Source: Streptomyces sp. NBC_00236 (GTDB lineage: Bacteria > Actinomycetota > Actinomycetes > Streptomycetales > Streptomycetaceae). Taken from it: a DNA stretch of 64,000 nucleotides. A program made the position numbers and the translations under genes. This document shows, in pieces, positions 36,062 through 44,932 of this stretch. Positions within the stretch are counted from its first letter, which is position 1; the number at the start of each line of letters is the position of its first letter. The DNA is taken from the NCBI RefSeq assembly GCF_036195045.1, contig NZ_CP108100.1:4340001-4404000 (forward strand). The letters are read 5' to 3'. The notes under the pieces were generated by a model, which saw nothing but the letters and a program-made list of their open reading frames with translations, was not told where the DNA came from and did not search any database.

Positions 36062-39000
36062 TTGAGACGTCACATGGGCGTGCGCAATGCGGTCGCCGTT
36101 GTTGCGGCCATAGTCGTGGGCGCGGGATTCGTACCACTGAACGCAGGACCCGCACGCGCGGCGGCCGGCACCGAGGTGGTCTTCCCCGCAGACGTCGCCG
36201 CGCAGCCGAGGACGGTCATTCCTCTGTCGGCCGGGCCGACGGGGTACCTCCGGTACGAGGAGGGGCGCGGCCAGTTCTGGAGTACGTACAGCGGTGAGAA
36301 CCACATCATCTACAACGACCTCGAGGGGCCCGAGGCCGACGGCACCTACGGCGCCGGGGCCGACGTCGTGGCGGCGTACCGGAGCCGGGGAGCGGGCCAG
36401 ACCGGCGAGATCCGGCTGTTCGACGTGGCCGCCGGCCGCAATTCCTATCTGGCCTTGCCCGTCGGGCATGAGTACGTGGGTACCTACGGGACGACGGTCG
36501 TGACGCACAGCCGTACGAGCCCTACGGCCGCGCCGGAGTGGCATCTGCTGCGGCTCGTCAACGGTTCTGTCCAGGACACCGAGGTCGTCGGATGGCCCGA
36601 GGGCGCCGAGCGTCCTCTCAAGGCGGTCACCGGTGGGGCAGATGGCGTGCTCGTGCAGTACGGCCGAGGCGCCGTCCTCCGGCCGTTGTGGATCTCCCTG
36701 TCGACCGGAGTGGCCCGCCCGGTGGGCCCGGACGTTCCTGTCGGGTCGGCGTCGACGGTGGTGTCACGGGACCACGTCGTGGAGTGGACCAAGGACGGCA
36801 AGGCGACGGTCTATGCCAAGGACAGCACGTCGCAGTCCGGCCCGCTGGCGGTCAGTCAGGTGGTGGGGCTTCCGTATGCGGAGGGCGACAGGCTTCTCGG
36901 ACTCGCGGGGGATCAGCTGGTGGTCGCACGCGCCTCCGGGCAGGGGGGCTCGACCCCGTACCGCCTCGTGACCGTGCCGTTGGACGGTGGTCCCGAGAAG
37001 GCGATCTTCGCCTACGGACGGGCCGACGCCATGCCCACCCCGGACGGCGGGCTGCTCGTGGTGGCCGGTTCCACCCCGGACGGGCTGGGAGTGCAGCTGA
37101 TCCGTTCCGGTGCCGGCGGACCGACAGTGGGCAAGTTGACCGACGTCACACCGGCGACGTCGCGGCCGCACGATCTGAGCTTCAGCCAGGGGACGCTCGA
37201 ATCGCTGGAGTTCCTGCCCGACCAGCTCAAGGGCTTCCGCTCGCGAACGGTCTCGGTCTCGGGCCCGCTTGCCGTCACTGGCACGGGGCCGGCCGGTGAC
37301 CGTGGTTTCGACCTTGCGGATTGCGGGGACAGCGAGGGGTGCCCCACCCTGTTGGCCACGGGCGACGGGCGATCCGTGATCATGCCATCCCCCAATGGCG
37401 GTGGCGACCAGATGCCTTCGCTCGTGGGACCGGGCGGGGCCGAAGCCGTACCGTTGTCGGTCCCCGGACTCTCCTCCTTCCACGTCGAAGACGTGTCGGG
37501 CCGCTACGCACTGGGTCGGGGCAGTCGTGCTGACGGCAGTCACGCCGGTTTCGTCACCGTCGATCTGGACACGGGGACGCTGCTGGCAAGCATGCCTTTC
37601 AGCGGCGAGTACGCCGATCTGTACGGAGACCGGGTGTGGGGTGCGGGGGCCGTGGCGGGCACGGTGGTCAGTCGTGACGCACGGACCGGCACGGTGAAGG
37701 AGACCGTGGACCTCGGCTCCGGGTGCAAGGCGGAAGACATCAAGGTGACCTCGCACTGGCTCAGTTGGGACTGTGCCGGACTCCCCGCCAGGGGTGGCGT
37801 CTTCGATCTCGAGAAGAAGACCAATCTGACGCATCTCGATCCGGTGTCCGTGCTCGGTGACGGTTTCGTCGGGTGGCGCAACGGGGACGACGTGCGTATC
37901 ACTGATGTTCGCGGCGCGACCCCCGTACCGGTGCACACCTACTCGATGGCCGGCGACGGCGAGCGTGAGCAGCAGTACGCCATCGACACCGGCACCGGAC
38001 GTATCGCGTATCAGCGCGAGGCCGATGGGGATATCACGGTCGCGGACCTGGGCATCCCCGCGTCCCCGATGGCCCGCATCGATTCCGACGTACCGGCATC
38101 GGCCACGGTGCGGGGCGGAGTCCCCTCCTGGGCGGCGCGCTGGTGGTTGTCGAAGCCCGCGGCGTCCTGGCAGCTGACGTTGAAGAGCAGGGCCACGGGC
38201 GCCACCGTCCGGACTCTCGTGGGTGGAGAAGCGCGTGGCTCGGTGAAGGCGGTGTGGGACGGCAAGGACGCGGCGGGGCGGTTCGTCGCCAACGGAGCGT
38301 ATGACTGGAGGCTGTCGGCGAAGCCGGCCGATGGACAGGGTGCTGACCTCACGGCTTCGGGATCGGTGAAGCTGTCGGGCAGCGCGGCCGTTCTTCGCGA
38401 CTTCGTCGGAAACGACGGCTTCGGTGACCTGCTGGCGTTCACCTCGGCAGGCGTGGCCGACTTCCGCGGCGGCACGGGCGACGGAACCGGCGCGGTGCAT
38501 GCGAAGGTGTCGGGCTCGGGCTGGACGGGTGCGAACACCGTGACGGCGGCGGTGCCGTTCGGCGATGTGAACGGCGACCGGTGCAATGACGTGCTGGTGC
38601 GGGTGAAGAGTGGTGAGTTGCGGGCGTACAAGCCGTCGTGCGGCGGGGCGTTGAAGCCGACGACCGCGTTCACGAAGATCGGCCTGGGCTGGAACATCTA
38701 CGACGCCCTCACCTCGCCGGGTGACCTGACCGGGGACGGCAGGGCGGACGTGATCGCCCGTGAGACGTCGACCGGATACCTGTACCTGTACGAGCAGACG
38801 AGCGCCGGTGCGTTCAAGGCGCGCGTCAAGATCGGTACGGGCTGGAAGGGCTACCTGCTGGCCGGTGCCGGTGACCTGAACGGTGACGGCAGGGGTGACC
38901 TGCTGGCCCGGGACGCGGCCGGGGTGTTGTGGCGGTACGCCGGGACCGGCAAGGGCACGCTGGCGGCCCGGGTGAAGGTCGGCGGGGGCTGGCAGGTCTA

Positions 39001-39166
39001 CAACTCGCTCGTCGGAGTCGGTGACGTGAGTGGTGACGGCAAGGCCGATCTCCTCGCCCGTGACACGGCCGGCGTGCTGTGGTCCTACCGGGGCGACGGC
39101 AAGGGGCTGTTCGGCTACCGCGCGAAGGTCGGCGGCGGCTGGCAGATGTACTCCAGGCTCTACTGA
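36062..39166 (+). CDS. large secreted FG-GAP/VCBS-repeat protein with FlgD-like Ig domain
   Basis: A 1034-residue exported protein. A signal peptide (hydrophobic AVAVVAAIVVGAGFV, then ARAAA cleavage) is followed by a beta-propeller-like region to about residue 690. An FlgD-type Ig-like domain comes next (SRATGATVRTLVGG ... WDGKDAAGRFVANGAYDW), then at least four FG-GAP repeats with Ca-binding loops such as GDLNGDGRGDLLARD and GDVSGDGKADLLARD. I choose TTG 36062 because GGGAGGG ends seven bases before it; the ATG at 36074 is 19 bases from that site. It is probably an extracellular adhesion or wall-associated protein. No enzymatic motif is seen. Confidence 0.88.
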   Translation: MRRHMGVRNAVAVVAAIVVGAGFVPLNAGPARAAAGTEVVFPADVAAQPRTVIPLSAGPTGYLRYEEGRGQFWSTYSGENHIIYNDLEGPEADGTYGAGADVVAAYRSRGAGQTGEIRLFDVAAGRNSYLALPVGHEYVGTYGTTVVTHSRTSPTAAPEWHLLRLVNGSVQDTEVVGWPEGAERPLKAVTGGADGVLVQYGRGAVLRPLWISLSTGVARPVGPDVPVGSASTVVSRDHVVEWTKDGKATVYAKDSTSQSGPLAVSQVVGLPYAEGDRLLGLAGDQLVVARASGQGGSTPYRLVTVPLDGGPEKAIFAYGRADAMPTPDGGLLVVAGSTPDGLGVQLIRSGAGGPTVGKLTDVTPATSRPHDLSFSQGTLESLEFLPDQLKGFRSRTVSVSGPLAVTGTGPAGDRGFDLADCGDSEGCPTLLATGDGRSVIMPSPNGGGDQMPSLVGPGGAEAVPLSVPGLSSFHVEDVSGRYALGRGSRADGSHAGFVTVDLDTGTLLASMPFSGEYADLYGDRVWGAGAVAGTVVSRDARTGTVKETVDLGSGCKAEDIKVTSHWLSWDCAGLPARGGVFDLEKKTNLTHLDPVSVLGDGFVGWRNGDDVRITDVRGATPVPVHTYSMAGDGEREQQYAIDTGTGRIAYQREADGDITVADLGIPASPMARIDSDVPASATVRGGVPSWAARWWLSKPAASWQLTLKSRATGATVRTLVGGEARGSVKAVWDGKDAAGRFVANGAYDWRLSAKPADGQGADLTASGSVKLSGSAAVLRDFVGNDGFGDLLAFTSAGVADFRGGTGDGTGAVHAKVSGSGWTGANTVTAAVPFGDVNGDRCNDVLVRVKSGELRAYKPSCGGALKPTTAFTKIGLGWNIYDALTSPGDLTGDGRADVIARETSTGYLYLYEQTSAGAFKARVKIGTGWKGYLLAGAGDLNGDGRGDLLARDAAGVLWRYAGTGKGTLAARVKVGGGWQVYNSLVGVGDVSGDGKADLLARDTAGVLWSYRGDGKGLFGYRAKVGGGWQMYSRLY

Positions 39167-39271
39167 CGCAGGCGCGGTCCGCCTCTTCCCAAGAGGACGC
39201 GACGCGCTCGGCCGTCATACCGGTCCGCGTCCGACGCATGTCGTGCCCCCGGCGAGGGAATCGCTGGGGGC

Positions 39272-40852
39272 ATGACAATCAACCCACCTGGAGCGCCTTC
39301 CGAACAACCGTCCCCAACTACCCCGCAGAGCCTTTCGAAGCCCGGGGCCGCCACAACGTCCCCGCCCCCCGGCTCCGACGAGGCGCGGCTGGCCGAGCTC
39401 GGCTATACGCAGGTGCTCGCCCGCCGGATGTCCGCCTTCTCCAACTACGCGGTCTCGTTCACGATCATCTCGGTCCTCTCCGGCTGCCTCACGCTCTACC
39501 TGTTCGGCATGAACACCGGTGGCCCGGTCCTGATCACCTGGGGCTGGGTCGGCGTCGGGCTGATGACGCTGTTCGTCGGTCTGGCGATGGCCGAGATCTG
39601 CTCGGCGTACCCGACCTCCGCCGGCCTGTACTTCTGGGCCCACCGGCTGGCCCCACCCCGCTCGGCGGCTGCGTGGGCGTGGTTCACCGGGTGGTTCAAC
39701 GTGCTGGGCCAGGTCGCCGTGACCGCCGGGATCGACTTCGGGGCGGCGTCGTTCCTCGGCGCCTACCTGAACCTCCAGTTCGACTTCGAGGTCACCCCCG
39801 GCCGCACGATCCTCCTCTTCGCCGCGATCCTGCTGCTGCACGGCCTGCTGAACACCTTCGGCGTGCGCATCGTCGCGATCCTCAACAGCGTCAGCGTCTG
39901 GTGGCACGTGCTCGGAGTCGCCGTGATCGTCGGCGCGCTGACGTTCGTACCCGACTCGCACCAGTCTGCGTCGTTCGTCTTCACCGAGTTCGTGAACAAC
40001 ACCGGCTGGGGCAGCGGCTTCTACGTGGTGATGATCGGGCTGCTGATGGCTCAGTACACCTTCACCGGCTATGACGCCTCCGCCCACATGACCGAGGAGA
40101 CGCACGACGCCGCGACCGCCGGCCCGCGCGGCATCGTCCAGTCCATCTGGACCTCCTGGATCGCGGGCTTCGTCCTCCTCCTCGGCTTCACCTTCGCCAT
40201 CCAGTCGTACGACGGAGCCCTGGCCTCCCCGACCGGCGCCCCGCCCGCCCAGATCCTCCTCGACGCCCTGGGGGCCACCACGGGCAAGCTCCTGCTCCTC
40301 GTGGTGATCGGGGCCCAGCTCTTCTGCGGCATGGCGTCCGTGACCGCGAACAGCCGGATGATCTACGCGTTCTCACGGGACGGCGCCCTGCCGTTCTCCC
40401 GCGTCTGGCACACGGTCAGCCCCCGCACCCGCACCCCCGTGGCCGCGGTCTGGCTGGCCGCCTCCGGCGCTCTGGTCCTGGGCCTTCCGTACCTGATCAA
40501 CGTCACGGCGTACGCGGCCGTCACCTCCATCGCGGTGATCGGCCTCTACATCGCCTACGTCATCCCGACGCTGCTCCGCCTCCTGCGCGGCGACGACTTC
40601 CGCCCCGGCCCCTGGCACCTCGGGCGATGGTCCCGGCCCATCGGCATCGTCGCGGTGGTGTGGGTGGCGGTGATCACCGTGCTCTTCATGCTGCCCCAGG
40701 TCTCGCCCGTCACGTGGGAGACCTTCAACTACGCCCCGGTCGCCGTCCTGGTGGTCCTCGGTTTCGCCGCCACGTGGTGGTTCGCCTCGGCCCGCCACTG
40801 GTTCCTCAATCCGGATCACAAACGCACGATCGCCCGCGGCAACGCCCGCTGA
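39272..40852 (+). CDS. APC-superfamily amino acid permease
   Basis: A 526-residue transporter with about 12 hydrophobic segments after a Pro/Ser/Thr-rich cytoplasmic head of 45 residues. The early signature RMSAFSNYAVSFTIISVLSGC and the later YDASAHMTEETHDA are typical of the amino-acid/GABA/choline permease branch. The internal NSRMIYAFSRDGALP segment is also characteristic. The substrate is probably an amino acid or related amine (GABA permease-like). The start ATG is supported by the start of similarity; GAGGG lies 13 bases upstream. A hairpin follows at 40877-40911. Confidence 0.93.
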   Translation: MTINPPGAPSEQPSPTTPQSLSKPGAATTSPPPGSDEARLAELGYTQVLARRMSAFSNYAVSFTIISVLSGCLTLYLFGMNTGGPVLITWGWVGVGLMTLFVGLAMAEICSAYPTSAGLYFWAHRLAPPRSAAAWAWFTGWFNVLGQVAVTAGIDFGAASFLGAYLNLQFDFEVTPGRTILLFAAILLLHGLLNTFGVRIVAILNSVSVWWHVLGVAVIVGALTFVPDSHQSASFVFTEFVNNTGWGSGFYVVMIGLLMAQYTFTGYDASAHMTEETHDAATAGPRGIVQSIWTSWIAGFVLLLGFTFAIQSYDGALASPTGAPPAQILLDALGATTGKLLLLVVIGAQLFCGMASVTANSRMIYAFSRDGALPFSRVWHTVSPRTRTPVAAVWLAASGALVLGLPYLINVTAYAAVTSIAVIGLYIAYVIPTLLRLLRGDDFRPGPWHLGRWSRPIGIVAVVWVAVITVLFMLPQVSPVTWETFNYAPVAVLVVLGFAATWWFASARHWFLNPDHKRTIARGNAR

Positions 40853-40876
40853 CGGCGGCCGCTCCCACGACGACGG

Positions 40877-40911
40877 GGCCCGGCAACCGATACCCGATCG
40901 GCGGCCGGGCC
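40877..40911 (+). terminator. probable terminator of the permease gene
   Basis: An inverted repeat GGCCCGGC/GCCGGGCC with an inner CCGAT/ATCGG stem, 24 bases after the stop. Confidence 0.55.
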
Positions 40912-40943
40912 ACGGCGGGCTATGCTCGGGGGTGATTCGCCGA

Positions 40944-41017
40944 GGGCCGTTAGCTCAATTGGTCAGAGCAGCGGACTTTTAATCCGTTGGTTGTGGGTTC
41001 GAGTCCCACACGGCCTA
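40944..41017 (+). tRNA. tRNA-Lys (anticodon TTT)
   Basis: 74 bases. Anticodon loop CTTTTAA between GCGGA and TCCGT, T loop TTCGAGT. The first acceptor pair is G-U. Confidence 0.96.
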
Positions 41018-41057
41018 CGCGATGCAGGGTTGGGGAAAACCCACCGACCTGCTGCTT

Positions 41058-41091
41058 AGCGCCTCGACCGGTTGCGTCCGGTCGGGGCGCT
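41058..41091 (+). terminator. terminator downstream of tRNA-Lys
   Basis: An inverted repeat AGCGCCTCGACCGG, loop TTGCGT, CCGGTCGGGGCGCT, with one T-G wobble. Confidence 0.7.
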
Positions 41092-41116
41092 TCGTCGTTT
41101 CCGCCGGCCCGGCCGG

Positions 41117-41386
41117 TCAGAGCACCCAGGCGGGGCTCGGCCATGGCCACCACCCGGGAACCGGCAGCAGGGGCTCCTCGTCGGCATAACGGTCACTCCA
41201 CCGCCGGAACCTCTCACGGGCCGACCGGTCGGGACAGCCGGCGTCGAATTCGGGCACGGTGACCACCCTGTCGCGGTGGTCTTGCTGCGGCCCGTTGTCC
41301 CGGCGCTGAGGCTTGCTGTCCCGGCCTGTCGCGGACCCGCCGAGGGTGCACCGGTCCGGGAACCGGTGCGCCCAGGGTTCTGGCAC
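41117..41386 (-). CDS. small hypothetical protein
   Basis: An 89-residue frame starting at GTG 41386. The second half looks protein-like, with high GC at third codon positions and a Trp/Pro-rich end (LLPVPGWWPWPSPAWVL). It has no known domain, and the first half is less convincing; an internal GTG could be the true start. An inverted repeat GCACCGGT/ACCGGTGC (41348-41369) lies inside its first codons. It stands alone between tRNA-Lys and the monooxygenase gene. The remaining part of this intergenic stretch holds nothing I can name. Confidence 0.4.
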   Translation of the reverse strand: MPEPWAHRFPDRCTLGGSATGRDSKPQRRDNGPQQDHRDRVVTVPEFDAGCPDRSARERFRRWSDRYADEEPLLPVPGWWPWPSPAWVL

Positions 41387-41521
41387 AGGCGGTCGTCATG
41401 TGCGGGCCTGTGGGCGACGGCGCCGGCATCCGGAAGCCGCCCAACCGGATGGGGGAGTTGACGTACGAGCCGCATCCCCCGGGCTACCGTGGTGGGGCAA
41501 CACGGCGCTGAGGGAGCTGTA

Positions 41522-42991
41522 TTGACACGGGTCGCGGTAGTCGGTGGCGGGATCGGCGGTCTGGCCGTCGCGCTATTCCTGGGCCGCCGGGGGCATGCGG
41601 TCACCGTGCTGGAGCGGGACGGACGCCGGCCGGGACACGATCTCGACGCGGACTTCTTCGACTGGCGGCGCCCCGGGGTGCCCCAGGCCGTCCAGCCCCA
41701 CGGGCTGCTGGCACCGGTCCGTACCGTGCTGCGCGAGGAGGCCCCCGATGTGTACGACGCGATGCTCCGGATGGGGGCGGGCGAACGCAACGAGCTGGAG
41801 TGGTTCGCCGAGCGCCCGTCCGCACGCCCGGGGGACGAGGACCTGGTCACGGTCCAGACGCGGCGCATCGTGCTGGAGGCCGCGCTCCACGATGCCGTCC
41901 ATCGCGAGCCGGCCGTCGACATCCGGCTCGGGGAGCCCGCCGAGGGGCTCGTCGTCGACCGGCACCCCGGCGGCGGTGGCGTTCCCCGGGTGACGGGGGT
42001 GCGGTCGCGGTCCGGGCGGTACGACGCGGATCTGGTGCTGGACGCCGGCGGGCGCCGCTCCCCGGTGCCGGGCTGGCTGGCCGGGGCGGGCTGCCGGGGC
42101 GCGGTCGTGGAGAACCACCGCACCGGGATCGCGTACTTCTGCCGCTGGTACCGGCTGCGGCCGGACGGGCCGCGGGATCCGGGGCGGGTGAAGGCGGGTT
42201 CGGTGGCCGCCTTCGCGGTCGGCGGGGTGTTCCCGTCCGACAACGGCACCTTCGCGGTGTTCCTGACGGTGTCCACCGCCGACCCCACCCGCGCCGCGCT
42301 CCTGGATGCCGAGGTCTTCGAACGGGTGGCCCGGACCTTTCCCGCGGTGGCCGCGTGGCTGGACCTGCGGCCCGAGGCGCTCTCCCGGGTGCTCGCCATG
42401 GGCGGCCTCGACAACCGCTGGACCGGGCTGTCCGACGCGGCCGGGCCCGTGGTCACCGGCCTGGTCGGCGTCGGCGACGCGGTCACGCACACCAATCCCA
42501 CGATGGGGCAGGGCGTGGCGCTGGCCCTGTGGGCGGCGCAGTGGGTGGCCCGTCACGCGGCGCACGCCGCCGCGGACCCCGACGCGTTCGCGGCCGGGTA
42601 CCACCGCTGGACCGGGCGGACGCTGCGCCCCTGGTTCGACGTCCAGGTGGCCATGGACCGCGCCAACGAGGCCCGGCTCGCCCGTCCCGCGCGGCCAGTG
42701 CCTGGACCACCCTCGGAGACGGGCCGTGGCGGGGCCCGTGACACAGCCAGCGACGCAGCCCGCGACATGGCTGCCGTGTCCGCCTGCTCCTGGGACGATC
42801 CGGTCGTCATGCGGGCGCGTGCCCGCATCCGCCATCTCGTCCAGCCTGCCGACCAGGCCTACGGCACCGCGGAGGTGCGCGCCCGTGTGGCGTCCTGGCT
42901 GGCGGAGCACCCGGACTTCACACCCGGGTACGACGGCCCCGCCCGCGAGGAGTGGGAGTCGGCGGTGGGCACGCGTCATGACACGCCATGA
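41522..42991 (+). CDS. FAD-dependent monooxygenase/oxidoreductase
   Basis: A 489-residue flavoprotein. The N-terminal dinucleotide fold is RVAVVGGGIGGLAVALFLGRRGH (shortened: GGGIGGL plus Glu in LERDG), and the second FAD motif is LVGVGDAVTHTNPTMGQGVALAL, both as in p-hydroxybenzoate-hydroxylase-like and geranylgeranyl-reductase-like enzymes. The substrate is not visible. The TTG at 41522 is chosen because GAGGGAG is placed eight bases before it and the fold begins there; the GTG at 41489 has no ribosome-binding site. It is not clustered with biosynthetic genes. Confidence 0.85.
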   Translation: MTRVAVVGGGIGGLAVALFLGRRGHAVTVLERDGRRPGHDLDADFFDWRRPGVPQAVQPHGLLAPVRTVLREEAPDVYDAMLRMGAGERNELEWFAERPSARPGDEDLVTVQTRRIVLEAALHDAVHREPAVDIRLGEPAEGLVVDRHPGGGGVPRVTGVRSRSGRYDADLVLDAGGRRSPVPGWLAGAGCRGAVVENHRTGIAYFCRWYRLRPDGPRDPGRVKAGSVAAFAVGGVFPSDNGTFAVFLTVSTADPTRAALLDAEVFERVARTFPAVAAWLDLRPEALSRVLAMGGLDNRWTGLSDAAGPVVTGLVGVGDAVTHTNPTMGQGVALALWAAQWVARHAAHAAADPDAFAAGYHRWTGRTLRPWFDVQVAMDRANEARLARPARPVPGPPSETGRGGARDTASDAARDMAAVSACSWDDPVVMRARARIRHLVQPADQAYGTAEVRARVASWLAEHPDFTPGYDGPAREEWESAVGTRHDTP

Positions 42992-43048
42992 CGTGAGGTG
43001 ACGTGACACGGCTCGACGGCACACGGCGGCTCGACGGCACGGCTCGAC

Positions 43049-43114
43049 GGCACGGCGCGCACGGCACGGCGCGCACGGCACGGCGCGCACGGCACGGCGC
43101 GCACGGCACGGCGG
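43049..43114. repeat. 14-bp tandem repeat (minisatellite-like)
   Basis: The unit ACGGCACGGCGCGC is repeated about 4.6 times without interruption, after shorter GGCTCGACGGCAC repeats at 43010-43045. It lies in the gap between the monooxygenase and SHOCT genes. Confidence 0.9.
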
Positions 43115-43137
43115 GCGCGGCACGCGACGACACGACG

Positions 43138-43168
43138 ACGGTGCCGGCAGTGGAGCAGCCGGCACCGT
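43138..43168. terminator. terminator between the monooxygenase and SHOCT-protein genes
   Basis: A perfect 11-bp inverted repeat ACGGTGCCGGC with a nine-base loop, between convergent genes. Confidence 0.8.
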
Positions 43169-43182
43169 CGCCGTGGCGGTGG

Positions 43183-43593
43183 TCAGACGAGGAGCTTCGT
43201 CTTCGCGCGCTGGTATTCCTCTTCCGAGATCGCGCCCTTGTCCTTGAGGTCCGCGAGCTTCGACAGGTCCTCGACGTGGCTGCTCTTCGGCACACCGTTC
43301 GCGTCGGACGAGCCCGCGGCCCCTCTCACGTACGCCTTGAAGGCCGCGTCGCGTTCCTTCGCGTCCTTCACATCCCGCTGGCCCATGGATTTGCCCCGAG
43401 CGATCACGTAGACCAGAACGCCCAGGTACGGCAGCACCAGTGCCAGGACCAGCCAGCCCGCCTTGGCCCATCCGCCGAGGTCATCGCTGCGGAAGATGTC
43501 CATGATGACTCGGAACAGGAGGAAGAGCCACATGATCCAGAGGAAGAACCAGAGCATGGTCCAGAACAGGTTGAGCAGAGGGTAGTCGTCCAT
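43183..43593 (-). CDS. membrane protein with PLDc_N-type helices and SHOCT domain
   Basis: A 136-residue protein. The N-terminal half is two hydrophobic helices (FWTMLWFFLWIMWLFLLFRVI and the LVLALVLPYLGVLVYVI segment) of the PLDc_N type. The C-terminus is a SHOCT motif (LADLKDKGAISEEEYQRAK), a short helical module found at the end of many bacterial membrane proteins. GGAG is seven bases before the ATG at 43593. The function is unknown; SHOCT is thought to mediate oligomerisation. Confidence 0.85.
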   Translation of the reverse strand: MDDYPLLNLFWTMLWFFLWIMWLFLLFRVIMDIFRSDDLGGWAKAGWLVLALVLPYLGVLVYVIARGKSMGQRDVKDAKERDAAFKAYVRGAAGSSDANGVPKSSHVEDLSKLADLKDKGAISEEEYQRAKTKLLV

Positions 43594-43746
43594 CGTCCAC
43601 TCCAGGCACCGCGTCGAATGGCTGAATCTGAAATCAGTCATATCACCGCATTTAGGGGTTCGCCCGTTGGAGTTCCCTCTGTTCCGCCAGGAGAGGGAAG
43701 GGGGACGGACGGGGGCGATGCGGCGCGGCGCGGAGTGGAGTGGCGG

Positions 43747-44136
43747 CTACTTCTCCGGTGCGGCGGCGGTGTCGGAGGCCTCGACGGAGACCGTGTCGGA
43801 GGACTGCTCCGCGGGCTCTGCCGGCTGCGGGGCGGCGGGCGCGTTCGTGGCCTCCGCGGCGCGTGCGGCCGATGCGGACTTGCGGCTGTGCACCAGGATT
43901 CCGATGAAGCCGGCGATGAACCCGCTGATCAGGCCCGATATCGCATGGTTGAGCGCGTTGACCGATTCGCTGTCCGGGAGGCCGACGGCGGCGTAGTTCA
44001 CCGCCGCGCTCATCACCGCTCCCATCAGTCCGCCGATGACGCCGCTGATAGCGGCGCCGCGTACGGGCGAGGGAGGTGCGGCCGGGGCGGCCGGGGCGGG
44101 AGCGGGAGCGGGGGCGGGAGTGAGCGGTGCGGTCAT
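43747..44136 (-). CDS. small glycine-rich membrane protein, possibly SOS-controlled
   Basis: A 129-residue protein with an Ala/Pro-rich head, two hydrophobic glycine-rich segments (GAAISGVIGGLMGAVMSAAV and the LISGFIAGFIGILV segment) that resemble glycine-zipper helices, and a charged Ala/Glu/Ser tail. No known family is certain. The ATG at 44136 has GGAGGG nine bases upstream. A LexA-box-like palindrome (GAACACGTGTTC, 44269-44280) lies 133 bases before it. The place and size are like those of some DNA-damage-induced membrane inhibitors of division, but there is no sequence similarity that I can claim. Confidence 0.75.
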   Translation of the reverse strand: MTAPLTPAPAPAPAPAAPAAPPSPVRGAAISGVIGGLMGAVMSAAVNYAAVGLPDSESVNALNHAISGLISGFIAGFIGILVHSRKSASAARAAEATNAPAAPQPAEPAEQSSDTVSVEASDTAAAPEK

Positions 44137-44268
44137 CGTCGAGGGCCCTCCAGACAGGCTGCGATGAGAGACCGGGAGCGGCTTGCGGGGCGCGGTGACT
44201 GCGCGTTCCGGGGCCTGCTCGCACGGGCAGCCCACCGGTCCGGGGGGTGCAGCAGTTACCTTGCGGCA

Positions 44269-44310
44269 GAACACGTGTTCCTTGCAACACCTTCTCGTTT
44301 TGAACACGTT
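44269..44310 (-). promoter_or_regulatory. candidate LexA (SOS) box
   Basis: GAACACGTGTTC at 44269-44280 is a perfect palindrome matching the actinobacterial GAAC-N4-GTTC LexA consensus. A degenerate second site GAACACGTT lies at 44302-44310. The remaining intergenic DNA (44137-44624) has no other gene. Confidence 0.55.
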
Positions 44311-44624
44311 GACGGCCCGGTGGAGATCGTCCGCGGGAGGCGGACTGCTCCTCTCCCGCCGGTGCGCCCACAAGGTGGCTACAGGGCCGCTTTGTTCGGA
44401 TTTGCTGACCTGAATCCGGCTTCCATGCCCTGTGGTTGGGGTGGGGGTGGGTGTCGAATGTCCACAGGGGCGCACTCCTCAGGTGTGCGGCCGGGCGGCG
44501 GGCCAGGCTGCGGACCGGGCGCGTCCGTGTGCCGCCCACAGGGTGTGCGCGCCGGTGTGTGCGCCGGGTGGTCACGAGGGTGGTCATGAGTGCCTCGAAC
44601 ATGCCGTAGAGTTGTGTTTACCGA

Positions 44625-44698
44625 CGCGGGGTGGAGCAGCTCGGTAGCTCGCTGGGCTCATAACCCAGAGGTCGCAGGTTCAAATCCTGTCCCCGCTA
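44625..44698 (+). tRNA. initiator tRNA-fMet (anticodon CAT)
   Basis: 74 bases. Initiator features: C1 is unpaired with T72, the anticodon stem has three G-C pairs (CTGGG/CCCAG), and the anticodon loop is CTCATAA. No CCA is encoded. Confidence 0.97.
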
Positions 44699-44704
44699 CT
44701 GAAG

Positions 44705-44743
44705 AATCAGGCCCGGCATGCATACAGCGTGCCGGGCCTGATT
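44705..44743 (+). terminator. terminator of tRNA-fMet
   Basis: A perfect 14-bp inverted repeat AATCAGGCCCGGCA and its complement with an 11-base loop, starting six bases after the tRNA. Confidence 0.88.
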
Positions 44744-44932
44744 CGTTTGTACGCCGTGGGCCACTGGGTCCGTCGGTTCGTGGCCCGCCGGGTTGGCCGG
44801 TGCGGGGCCGTATCGCGTACGCGTACCCCCATTGGCCGACGAGGAGTCGCCCCGCGGCCCTGCTCCGGGAAGCCTGGGGGTGGTGCGCGGTACCGTCCGC
44901 GGCCGTGGATGCACCGGGCAGGAGAGCAGCAG

